In this document: positions 1-5,760 of the stretch, piece by piece
Layout: every line of letters begins with the position of its first letter
Numbering within the stretch: position 1 is the first letter of the stretch
Assembly: GCA_945949475.1 (NCBI GenBank)
Contig: CAMFET010000048.1
Coordinates: 1 to 6,629 of the forward strand
Source: an uncultured Phascolarctobacterium sp.
Lineage (GTDB): Bacteria; Bacillota; Negativicutes; Acidaminococcales; Acidaminococcaceae
DNA length: 6,629 nt
Reading direction: 5' to 3'
Made by a program: the position numbers and the translations under genes
Notes under the pieces: model-generated
Seen by the model: the letters and a program-made list of their open reading frames with translations, nothing else
What the model was told of the DNA's origin: nothing
The model's database searches: none

Positions 1-11
1 GCATAATGCAC

Positions 12-44
12 AAAGACCTCGAAGCTCACGCTTCGAGGTCTTTT
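12..44. terminator. Strong bidirectional rho-independent terminator
   Basis: A perfect 14-bp stem (12-25 with 30-43) closes a 4-base loop (TCAC at 26-29). The outer A/T pairs supply a short T run on both strands: TTTT at 41-44 on the plus strand and TTT at 14-12 on the minus strand. It lies 27 bases beyond the tcdA stop on the minus strand. It probably also ends a rightward gene outside the left edge, so it would serve a convergent pair. The symmetry is seen directly; the double use is inferred. Confidence 0.9.
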
Positions 45-70
45 GCTGTCCTGCGCTAGTTTTGCATAAT

Positions 71-826
71 TCACTTAGCCATGCCCTTGCGCTGGCCGCC
101 GTCCCAATTTATCAAATCCTTCACTACCTCGCTGGCCAAAAGCAAGCCGGCAGCGGAGGGGGTGAAGGCGGTGCTGCCGGGCAGGGCGCGGCGCTTAGGT
201 GCTTCCGCGTGGCATTCGCCTTCTAGCTCATCCAGTGGCGTGAGCGGCAGCTCTGTGGAATACACTACCTTGAGCTTTTTGACATGGCGCTTTTTCATCT
301 CCTGACGCATAACGCGGGCCAAGGGGTCGATGCTGGTTTTATAAATATCCTCTACCTGAAACTTCCCAGGGTCCATTTTGTTACCAGCTCCCATGCTGCT
401 GATAACAGGTGTGCCAGCGGCCTTCGCAGCCATAATAATGGCAATTTTGGCAGCCACAGTATCCACCGCATCCACAACGTAATCATATTGAGTAAAATCA
501 AATTCGTGCGCGTTCTCCGGCAGGAAAAAGCATTGGTGCACATGCACAATGGCCTCGGGATTGATGGCGTGGATGCGCTCGGCCATTACCTGCACCTTGG
601 GCTGTCCTAAAGTGGCATGCGTGGCAATAATTTGTCGATTGAGATTGGTGAGCGCCACCGTGTCATTATCGATTAAATCAAAGCAGCCAACTCCACTGCG
701 GGCTAGGGCCTCAGCTACATAGCCGCCTACGCCGCCAATGCCAAAGATAGCAACGCGAGAGGCCTGCAATTTTGCGATTGCTGGAGTGCCCACTAAAAGG
801 GCTGTGCGTGAAAATTGGTTAAGCAT
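71..826 (-). CDS. tcdA: tRNA threonylcarbamoyladenosine dehydratase (ThiF/E1-like)
   Basis: This 251-residue protein belongs to the ThiF/MoeB/E1-like family, TcdA (CsdL/YgdL) branch. TcdA uses ATP to cyclise the threonylcarbamoyl group of t6A at position 37 of ANN-reading tRNAs, giving cyclic t6A in the cytoplasm. The nucleotide-binding loop GIGGVG is at residues 29-34. LIDNDTVALTNLNRQ at 51-65 carries the ATP/Mg-contacting Asp, Asn, Arg and Gln typical of E1-like enzymes, and DAVDTV is at 119-124. The branch signature follows: MGAGNKMDP at 145-153, then DIYKT and DPLARVMR at 160-174, and a C-terminal PGSTAFTPSAAG at 216-227. There are only three cysteines and no CxxC pairs, so the zinc site of MoeB/ThiF is absent, as expected for TcdA. 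E. coli TcdA is about 268 residues. The start is fixed by an AAGGAGAG site at 832-839. It is divergent from the radical SAM gene and is apparently a single-gene unit. Confidence 0.92.
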   Translation of the reverse strand: MLNQFSRTALLVGTPAIAKLQASRVAIFGIGGVGGYVAEALARSGVGCFDLIDNDTVALTNLNRQIIATHATLGQPKVQVMAERIHAINPEAIVHVHQCFFLPENAHEFDFTQYDYVVDAVDTVAAKIAIIMAAKAAGTPVISSMGAGNKMDPGKFQVEDIYKTSIDPLARVMRQEMKKRHVKKLKVVYSTELPLTPLDELEGECHAEAPKRRALPGSTAFTPSAAGLLLASEVVKDLINWDGGQRKGMAK

Positions 827-879
827 TTTATCTCTCCTTCAACGATTCTATAAATGCATAATGCTAATTTCTACTTTAT

Positions 880-888
880 ATTATAACA
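880..888 (-). promoter_or_regulatory. Extended -10 promoter for tcdA
   Basis: On the minus strand the sequence reads TGTTATAAT, an extended -10 element (TGnTATAAT) with a perfect TATAAT hexamer at 880-885. No good -35 box is visible 16-18 bases upstream, which the TG extension can compensate for. Transcription would start near 873, leaving about 47 bases of leader before the tcdA ATG. Confidence 0.5.
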
Positions 889-987
889 TCATAAATTCAA
901 AAATGGTGCAGGGATGCAGTTTTTATACTATAAGTAAAGCTGATTTTGAATAAGCCTTTTACACTATTGAACTTGCTCCACAAAGCT

Positions 988-1005
988 TTGTAAAATTGTT
1001 TACAA
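988..1005. promoter_or_regulatory. Inverted repeat resembling a Rex operator
   Basis: TTGTAAAATTGTTTACAA is a perfect 7-bp inverted repeat around a 4-base AT-rich spacer, extending to 8 bp at 987-1006. Known sites of the NADH-sensing repressor Rex follow TTGTGAA-N4-TTCACAA, or TTGTTAA-N4-TTAACAA in clostridia; this site differs at one position per arm. It lies about 18 bases upstream of the -35 box at 1023. It also overlaps an alternative weak promoter (TTGAAC at 967, TAAAAT at 991, spacer 18). The repeat is certain; the identity of the binding protein is inferred. Confidence 0.35.
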
Positions 1006-1022
1006 AAAGTTTTCAGAAGCAC

Positions 1023-1051
1023 GTTACAAATTGCAAAAAATAAGGTATAAT
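1023..1051 (+). promoter_or_regulatory. Sigma-70 type promoter for the leader RNA and radical SAM gene
   Basis: GTTACA (1023-1028, four of six matches) is 17 bases from a perfect TATAAT (1046-1051). A second TATAAT overlaps at 1051-1056. The start point would be near 1058, just before the first hairpin of the leader. The -10 is excellent and the -35 only fair. Confidence 0.5.
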
Positions 1052-1057
1052 ATAATC

Positions 1058-1162
1058 AAAAGTGTTCTATTATTAACACTGTTAGCCGGAATAACTGTAC
1101 AGCTTGTTGCTATGCTGCGCTACCCGGCTGCAATATACTGGCGCCAGGTATATTTTGTTTTT
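1058..1162 (+). ncRNA. Predicted structured leader or small RNA of unknown class
   Basis: Between the promoter at 1023-1051 and the terminator at 1132-1162 lies a transcript of about 105 nt with three nested or serial helices. Hairpin 1 pairs 1061-1066 with 1075-1080 (AGTGTT/AACACT). Domain 2 is a long imperfect hairpin: 1084-1089 pairs with 1124-1129 (AGCCGG/CCGGCT), GTA 1097-1099 with TAC 1121-1123, and CAGC 1100-1103 with GCTG 1114-1117, around a 10-base loop. Hairpin 3 is the terminator. No ribosome site or reading frame of interest lies inside. I compared it by memory with common riboswitches and with small SRP RNA and found no match. It could be an attenuator or riboswitch for the radical SAM gene, or a free-standing small RNA with readthrough. 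Confidence 0.45.
1132..1162 (+). terminator. Terminator inside the radical SAM leader
   Basis: AATATAC (1132-1138) pairs with GTATATT (1148-1154). A bulged G at 1147 follows, and an inner TGG/CCA extension surrounds GCGC. A T-rich tail (TTTTGTTTTT, 1153-1162) follows at once. It sits 46 bases before the radical SAM start, so transcription from 1058 must read through it to express that gene. Confidence 0.65.
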
Positions 1163-1207
1163 GTGTTTTTAAATGATTTTTAATGTTTTTTTGCAAGTGA
1201 GGTTATT

Positions 1208-2107
1208 ATGTTTTTTGATTCCTATGACACACCAGTATTTCGTCCTCCTAGTGAGGCAAGAAGCTTTATTTTGAGAGTAACTAGGGGCTGCGCCCACAAT
1301 AAATGCACCTATTGCAATATGTATCGTGGAGTGCCCTTTCAAATATTAAAGGATGAAGAAATTTCGCGCCAAATCGCGCTAGCTGCATATTATGGCAAGG
1401 ATAAGGTGCGCCGCGTCTTTTTAGCCGATGGTGATGCTTTAGTTTTGCCCACAGCGAAGCTGCTGAAGATTTTGCAGGCCTTGAGAGAACAATTTCCCAA
1501 GCTGCAGCGTGTAGCCAGCTATGCCGCGCCCAAGGATATCCTGCGCAAGAGCGAGGAGGAGCTGCGCCAGCTGAAGGAGGCCGGCCTACAGTTGCTCTAT
1601 TACGGCATGGAAACGGGTGATGACATCACCTTGAAGGCTGTAAACAAGGGCGTAAACGCCGAAGAGGCTATTGAAGCCGGTCGGCGCGTAACTGCTAGCG
1701 GCATGAAGCTATCCTTGATGGTGATTTTGGGACTGGCAGGTGTGGAGGGCAGCGCACGCCATGCGCTGGCAACTGCCAAGGCAATTAATATTATCCAGCC
1801 TACGCATCTATCGGCATTGTGCTTAATGCTCTATCGCGGTAGCGAGCTTTTGGACCAATTTGAGGCAGGGCAGTTCAATCCGCTGTCACCGGCAGGCTTG
1901 ATGCAGGAGCTGCATTTGATGTTGGAGCATATCGATTTGCCGGCCGATAAGCACTGCCTGTTCCGCAGCAATCATGTTTCTAATTACGTGCAATTGGCAG
2001 CAACACTGCCCAAGGAAAAGGACCGCCTGCTGCGTCAGGTGGAGGCCAGCGTGCAGGCCTTGAGTAAGCTAAAAACTTGGGACGTGTATAATAACACAGA
2101 ATATTAA
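1208..2107 (+). CDS. Radical SAM protein of unknown function (COG1032-like)
   Basis: The 299-residue product is a compact radical SAM enzyme without a B12-binding domain. It should use a [4Fe-4S] cluster to cleave S-adenosylmethionine; its substrate is unknown. The cluster cysteines are C28, C33 and C36 in GCAHNKCTYC, a CX4CX2C spacing rather than the usual CX3CX2C. FLADGDAL (71-78) and YYGMETGDD (131-139, the SAM-contacting strand) follow, then MVILGLAG (171-178) and a conserved-looking FRSNHVSNY (252-260). The N-terminal RPPSEARSFIL (12-22), close to the cluster loop, is typical of this uncharacterised family and supports the start at 1208. The upstream ribosome site (AGTGAGG, 1196-1202) is weak. 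Its leader carries a terminator, so it may be controlled by attenuation. It is divergent from tcdA and 117 bases ahead of the DhaR-like regulator; no shared pathway is evident. Confidence 0.85.
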   Translation: MFFDSYDTPVFRPPSEARSFILRVTRGCAHNKCTYCNMYRGVPFQILKDEEISRQIALAAYYGKDKVRRVFLADGDALVLPTAKLLKILQALREQFPKLQRVASYAAPKDILRKSEEELRQLKEAGLQLLYYGMETGDDITLKAVNKGVNAEEAIEAGRRVTASGMKLSLMVILGLAGVEGSARHALATAKAINIIQPTHLSALCLMLYRGSELLDQFEAGQFNPLSPAGLMQELHLMLEHIDLPADKHCLFRSNHVSNYVQLAATLPKEKDRLLRQVEASVQALSKLKTWDVYNNTEY

Positions 2108-2224
2108 CTTTCTGCTCGCATAACGCGAGGGAAAATATTCGTATAAATTTTGTGGGTAACGCAGGTTCCTGCAAAGAACTAAAGAGATGCTGCCGCTTGA
2201 GGCAGCAGGGGGAGGGTTTTGTTC
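2108..2224 (+). promoter_or_regulatory. Hairpin-rich leader of the DhaR-like gene
   Basis: Three short inverted repeats lie in this gap. They are CTCGC/GCGAG (2115-2119 with 2125-2129), GCAG/CTGC (2161-2164 with 2169-2172) and TGCTGCC/GGCAGCA (2188-2194 with 2201-2207). The last ends directly before the ribosome site. None has a convincing T tract, so I see no clear terminator after the radical SAM gene and the two genes may be co-transcribed. A TATAAA at 2142-2147 lacks a matching -35 box. Confidence 0.35.
2211..2216 (+). promoter_or_regulatory. Ribosome binding site deciding the DhaR-like start
   Basis: GGAGGG (2211-2216, within a G run from 2208) is 8 bases from the ATG at 2225 but only 2 bases from an in-frame TTG at 2219. 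The spacing favours the ATG, giving 626 residues. Confidence 0.75.
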
Positions 2225-4105
2225 ATGATTCGTGAAAGACGTAACAAAGAAAAGTTAGCTTCTTATTACAAGAAGTTTATGGATGAGGGGATAGTCGACC
2301 CCAACGTGCATCCGTGGGTAGCCGAAAGCTGGCTGCGTTGTCGGGCGCTGAATTTGCCCCACGAAACCATGCCCAAAATCAATAAACTAAGTCGTGAGGA
2401 GATTGTTGAGCACCAAAAAACTCACGAATTTATTGTAAAATATGTGGATGGTCTATATGAACAAAGCAAGCAGCATTTTAATATTCATAATTTAAGCATG
2501 CTGCTGATTGATGAAAATGGTTATGTTATTAAAAACTATGCCATGCCCTTCTTCCAAAGAATTATCGAGGATATCCAAGGTATGCGTGTGCTAGAGGAGG
2601 ATGTGGGTACCTCCAGCATCAGTGTAGCACGTGAGCATAATGTGCCCTTTTTGATGTTTGGTCCCGAAATGTGGATTAAGGATAGCCATAATGGCGATGC
2701 CTGCAGTGCGCCTATTTGCATCAATGGCAAGATTCGCTATATCATCACCTTCTTTTCCATGGACCAAAACGATTTGCCCTATGATTTGCTGTTGAGCCTG
2801 CTTTTGACTATGAAATATTCCATCGAGCAGCATATGGCGATGCTAGAGTCCTGGACGATTAACCGCATTATGATGGACCAGCTGCCGGTGACAGTTTATT
2901 GGCTGGGCAAGGATGGTACAGTAAAATATTGCAACGAAAATGGCCGCAAGCGTTTGGATAATAAGGAAAGATTGCAGGATGTTTTCCTAAACTACGAGCA
3001 TATTCCTATTAAAAAGGCGCTCAAGGGCGTGCCCACCCAGCGCCGCGAGATTACCTGGATTACCCAGGATAGAACCTACGAGGATATTACCACTGTAATG
3101 CCGATTAAGGTGGGCAGCGAGGTGGAGAGCGCCTTGGTGCTATCCATGTCTATCGAGGATTTGAAAACTACAATTGCCCATGCCACCGGCTATAGCAGCC
3201 GCTACAGCCTGTACAGCATGGTGGGCGAAACCAGCGAGTTTTTGGCCTTGCAGCACAAGGCTAGCCGCGTAGCCCGCACCGATAACAATATTTTGTTACA
3301 GGGCGAGCCCGGTACAGGCAAGCAGCGCTTGGCGCATGGTATCCATCAGGCTAGTGCACGTGCAGCTGCGCCGCTGATTGCTGTAAAATGCCGCAATGCT
3401 TCTTTAAAAGAGCTGGAGAACGAATTCTTTGGTGCTAACGATGGCGAGCAGCAGTCCGCAGGCAAGCTGGAGCTGGCTATTGGTGGTACCCTGTTCCTAG
3501 ATGAGGTCGAAAAGCTGCCCTTGGAAATGGGCGATGAGCTGGCCGAGGCCCTGACTCATGGCCTGCCGCCTGTAAAGAAGGGAGAAAAGCCTCGCTTCTT
3601 TGATGTGCGTGTAATCGCTGCCTGTGACTCTAATTTGAAGCGCTTAGCCGATAAGGGCTTGTTCAGCCGCAAGCTATACGAGCTAGTGCTGGATACCACC
3701 ATGCGTGTGCCGCCCCTGCGCGAGCGCGTGAAGGATATCGAGGTTATCGCCGGTCATATCCTGGTGGAGATGAGCGCACAGCATAATCTTCCTCAAAAGC
3801 GTTTATCTCCGGAAGCAGTGTCGCTGCTGTTAAATTGCAGCTGGCCCGGTAACATCAAGCAATTGCAGGGCGTTATTGAGCAAGCCTTTTTCCACACTCC
3901 CGGCAGCATCATCGAGGCCGAAAATATTAAGCTACCCGGTGATAAAACCATGGAGCGCTCCTGGAAATACGACAAGGAAGCCTTTATTGCTGCTTGGAAA
4001 TCGGCTGGTGGCAACATTAGTAAGCTGGCCTCCATGCTGAATGTAAGCCGTGTAACACTGTATCGTTATCTGAAAAAATACGGACTAGGTCCGAAAAATG
4101 AATAA
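2225..4105 (+). CDS. dhaR: DhaR-like GAF-PAS-AAA-Fis transcriptional regulator
   Basis: The 626-residue protein has the AcoR/DhaR architecture: a GAF-like sensor at about 80-205, a PAS segment at about 215-310, an AAA+ domain at about 330-560, and a Fis-type helix-turn-helix at 596-617. Walker A is GEPGTGKQ (360-367) and Walker B GGTLFLDEV (420-428). The sigma-54-contacting GAFTGA loop is missing: FFG (401-403) runs into GKLELA (413-418) with only nine residues between, against about fourteen normally. The usual FRxDLYxRL arginine fingers are replaced, with S481 and L487 at the two Arg positions. As I recall it, E. coli DhaR (about 639 residues) shares both losses and activates a sigma-70 promoter. 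There DhaL-ADP stimulates it and DhaK opposes it. The dhaL-dhaK pair 1.7 kb downstream supports the name. An AcoR-type regulator of another pathway remains possible. Confidence 0.75.
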   Translation: MIRERRNKEKLASYYKKFMDEGIVDPNVHPWVAESWLRCRALNLPHETMPKINKLSREEIVEHQKTHEFIVKYVDGLYEQSKQHFNIHNLSMLLIDENGYVIKNYAMPFFQRIIEDIQGMRVLEEDVGTSSISVAREHNVPFLMFGPEMWIKDSHNGDACSAPICINGKIRYIITFFSMDQNDLPYDLLLSLLLTMKYSIEQHMAMLESWTINRIMMDQLPVTVYWLGKDGTVKYCNENGRKRLDNKERLQDVFLNYEHIPIKKALKGVPTQRREITWITQDRTYEDITTVMPIKVGSEVESALVLSMSIEDLKTTIAHATGYSSRYSLYSMVGETSEFLALQHKASRVARTDNNILLQGEPGTGKQRLAHGIHQASARAAAPLIAVKCRNASLKELENEFFGANDGEQQSAGKLELAIGGTLFLDEVEKLPLEMGDELAEALTHGLPPVKKGEKPRFFDVRVIAACDSNLKRLADKGLFSRKLYELVLDTTMRVPPLRERVKDIEVIAGHILVEMSAQHNLPQKRLSPEAVSLLLNCSWPGNIKQLQGVIEQAFFHTPGSIIEAENIKLPGDKTMERSWKYDKEAFIAAWKSAGGNISKLASMLNVSRVTLYRYLKKYGLGPKNE

Positions 4106-4134
4106 TTTGCTAGCAATTTTTGCGTAATTAAATT

Positions 4135-4173
4135 ATAACCGCGAGGCAGCTTTTTCCTCGCGGTTATTTCTTT
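4135..4173 (+). terminator. Terminator of the DhaR-like gene
   Basis: A perfect 12-bp stem (ATAACCGCGAGG 4135-4146 with 4156-4167) closes a 9-base loop. A T-rich tail (TTTCTTT) follows at 4167-4173. It lies 30 bases after the stop codon and separates the regulator from the M23 gene. Confidence 0.9.
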
Positions 4174-4263
4174 GCATTTGTATAGTTATAATCTATATAG
4201 ATAATATTAGTCATTGTAGCTAGTAAAGCGCATTACCTTCTGCAAGCTATAAGGAAAAAGCTT

Positions 4264-4292
4264 TTGACTAAAATGAGAAAAAGTATTATAAT
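4264..4292 (+). promoter_or_regulatory. Strong sigma-70 type promoter for the M23 peptidase gene
   Basis: TTGACT (4264-4269) and TATAAT (4287-4292) are separated by exactly 17 bases, eleven of twelve consensus matches. Transcription should start near 4299, giving a leader of about 78 bases. An inverted repeat AAGCT-N10-AGCTT (4244-4263) abuts the -35 box, and a perfect 12-bp AT-rich palindrome lies further up at 4191-4202. Either could be an operator, but neither is recognisable. Confidence 0.8.
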
Positions 4293-4376
4293 AACAGTGC
4301 ATTTTTGTAAACTTAGAGCCTCAAAAAGGGTTAAAAATAGCTAGATGAGTGATTTTGAACGTTAAGGAGAGTCGTA

Positions 4377-5558
4377 ATGCTAGATAAGTTTGTTGAACAA
4401 ATTAAATTAATTATACATTTGTCCACTCAAAGACTGCAAAGCCTGAAGCAATGTGTGGTTAGTAAAACAGGGTTCACATGGCAACAGCTGTTAAGCCGCA
4501 TGCAAACCATTATCGCTGTTTTGAAGCTACAATGGGCTATGCTTGTGGGCAGAGTGCGCAGAAATGTGCAGGCTGTTATTAGTCGTGCCGATGCTTACGC
4601 GCTGGATTTGTCTAACCGCTTGAATCATCGCTATGCAGTGTGCAAGAAAACCTGGCATGCTAACTCCCATTTTACCTTCTGGCTGATTCCGGCAGATGGC
4701 TCCCATATCGCCAAAACCCATGTTAAGAAAACCCATTTGAAGTATGCTGTAAGTGGCTTGGCAGCCTTTTTGGTAGTGGTATCTGTTACCATTGGCGTAT
4801 TGGCTCATTTTGCCATTCAAAACGAAACCCAAAAGCAGGAGCTTGCTGAATATAAGGCTACTAAAGCGGCTCAGGAGCGCACTATTCAGGAGCTGCAAAA
4901 GATGGCTGAAAAGAATCAACAGCAGCTGGCTTATTTGACCAAGCTGGAGGATAAGGTGCGTCAGGAAATGGCCAAAAACGGCACCGAGCTGCCGCCGAAG
5001 ACCGATGTTTCTGCTTATGCCGGCAAGGGCGGTCCTTCCTTAGGTGATAGCACTCCCATGGGCTATATGCTGGAGCAGGAAAAGAATATCAGCAACGAGG
5101 CCAAGGCTAAAAAGGCCGATTTGGAAAATATCTTGAGCGCTATTGAAAACGAAAACTATCGCCGTGATGTTACTCCTAGCCAATGGCCCACAGCTGGCGG
5201 CGAAATCACCTCTTACTTTGGTGGTCGCTCCAATCCCTTTGGTGGCTATGATTATACCTGGCATTCCGGCCTTGATATCGCCAATTATTATGGTGCCCCA
5301 GTTTATGCAGCAGCCTCCGGCTATGTGCAGCAGTCCGGCTGGTACGGCGGCTATGGTCGCTATATTCGCATCAGCCATGATTTTGGCCTGGAAACTGCTT
5401 ATGGACATATGAGCAGCTTGGTTGTTAGTGCAGGCGAATATGTGAAAAAAGGTCAGGTTATCGGTTATGTAGGCTCCAGCGGCTACAGCACCGGTCCGCA
5501 CCTGCATTTTGAAGTGCTCAAATATGGCAAGCAGGTAAATCCCCTCAATTATCTGTAA
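4377..5558 (+). CDS. Membrane-anchored M23 family metallopeptidase (LytM/DD-endopeptidase-like)
   Basis: The 393-residue protein likely cuts peptidoglycan cross-bridges or supports an amidase outside the membrane. The C-terminal M23 domain (about 270-393) keeps all catalytic positions: HSGLD with H296 and D300, YGH with H344, and HLH with H375 and H377. H296, D300 and H377 should bind zinc. One membrane segment lies at about 123-147. Charged, Gln/Glu/Lys-rich stretches likely to form coiled coils lie at about 150-200 and 232-263. An unusually long, basic N-terminal part (1-122) would be cytoplasmic. The start is supported by AAGGAG at 4364-4369, 7 bases before the ATG. The gene has its own promoter and terminator, so it is a single-gene unit between the regulator and dhaL. 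No link to dihydroxyacetone metabolism is visible. Complete catalytic residues argue for an active enzyme rather than an EnvC-like activator. Confidence 0.9.
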   Translation: MLDKFVEQIKLIIHLSTQRLQSLKQCVVSKTGFTWQQLLSRMQTIIAVLKLQWAMLVGRVRRNVQAVISRADAYALDLSNRLNHRYAVCKKTWHANSHFTFWLIPADGSHIAKTHVKKTHLKYAVSGLAAFLVVVSVTIGVLAHFAIQNETQKQELAEYKATKAAQERTIQELQKMAEKNQQQLAYLTKLEDKVRQEMAKNGTELPPKTDVSAYAGKGGPSLGDSTPMGYMLEQEKNISNEAKAKKADLENILSAIENENYRRDVTPSQWPTAGGEITSYFGGRSNPFGGYDYTWHSGLDIANYYGAPVYAAASGYVQQSGWYGGYGRYIRISHDFGLETAYGHMSSLVVSAGEYVKKGQVIGYVGSSGYSTGPHLHFEVLKYGKQVNPLNYL

Positions 5559-5569
5559 TATATGCAAGC

Positions 5570-5605
5570 AAACTGTCAGAGCTTTTAGCTTTGGCAGTTT
5601 TTTTT
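5570..5605 (+). terminator. Terminator of the M23 gene
   Basis: Bases 5570-5583 pair with 5587-5600 in a 14-bp stem with two G-U wobbles and a tight TTT loop. The stem runs into eight consecutive T residues (5598-5605). It lies 11 bases after the stop codon. Confidence 0.9.
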
Positions 5606-5612
5606 GCGCCCA

Positions 5613-5628
5613 TGGCAGGAATAGTGCA
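5613..5628 (+). promoter_or_regulatory. Possible sigma-54 (-24/-12) promoter upstream of dhaL
   Basis: TGGCAGGAATAGTGCA matches the consensus TGGCACG-N4-TTGCW at all but two defined positions, with the invariant GG and GC exactly ten bases apart (5614-5615 and 5626-5627). It would start transcription near 5639, about 120 bases before dhaL. However, the DhaR-like protein lacks the GAFTGA loop needed to activate sigma-54, so the match may be chance or serve another activator. Confidence 0.25.
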
Positions 5629-5671
5629 CTCTATTGTAGAATTAATATAAAGTATATACCGCAAAAGAAAG

Positions 5672-5731
5672 TCTAATGATAGAAAATTTTGCCATTAACA
5701 TTCTATTTGTATAGACAATTTTGCAATGACA
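5672..5731 (+). repeat. Two imperfect tandem repeats of about 30 bp upstream of dhaL
   Basis: Unit A (5672-5700) and unit B (5702-5731) share the pattern TCTA-spacer-TAGA followed by AATTTTGC and a tail ending in ACA. With small gaps they agree at roughly three quarters of positions, and the AATTTTGC core is identical at 5685-5692 and 5717-5724. The TCTA/TAGA part is itself an inverted repeat in each unit (5672-5683; TCTAT/ATAGA at 5702-5715). The cores are 32 bp apart, about three helical turns. The position, ending 29 bases before the dhaL ATG, suggests paired regulator sites, with the DhaR-like protein as first candidate. Confidence 0.5.
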
Positions 5732-5760
5732 GGAATATCTGGGAAAGGTGAGGTGATAGC

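Larger units (their letters stand above)
827..1207. other. Divergent intergenic region, 381 bases, no protein gene seen
   Basis: This gap separates the leftward tcdA from the rightward radical SAM gene. Bases 827-890 hold the tcdA ribosome site and promoter. Bases 890-985 are AT-rich with no element I can support. Bases 988-1005 are an inverted repeat, 1023-1051 a rightward promoter, and 1058-1162 a predicted structured RNA ending in a terminator. Bases 1163-1194 are T-rich, and a weak ribosome site precedes the ATG at 1208. The few open frames crossing the gap have neither ribosome sites nor recognisable protein features. Confidence 0.7.

Noticed and set aside
1..10. GCATAATGC-like words at the left edge, near 63-70 and near 855-864
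   Set aside because: Short AT-rich words recurring three times without flanking similarity; not enough for a repeat or attachment site.
738..953. Plus-strand frame of 71 codons across the tcdA start region
   Set aside because: Most of it is antisense to tcdA and its promoter, and no ribosome site precedes it.
1084..1130. Possible small SRP RNA because of the CCGGAA word
   Set aside because: The conserved SRP helix 8 loops and the following GGAAGCAGCC-like segment are absent.
4191..4202. Perfect AT-rich palindrome ATCTATATAGAT
   Set aside because: Low-complexity sequence, not positioned over a promoter. Mentioned with the M23 promoter but not called as an operator.
4345..4365. A six-codon open frame (MSDFER) in the M23 leader whose stop overlaps the ribosome site
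   Set aside because: It has no ribosome site of its own and the peptide shows no attenuator-like codon bias. The overlap is probably chance.
4527..4919. Open frame of 130 codons on the minus strand inside the M23 gene
   Set aside because: It lies fully opposite a clear coding gene, has no ribosome site and no recognisable domain. It is a shadow frame.
5592..5607. Second TGGCAG...GC sigma-54-like word overlapping the M23 terminator
   Set aside because: The GG to GC spacing is eleven rather than ten, and the match arises from the terminator T run.
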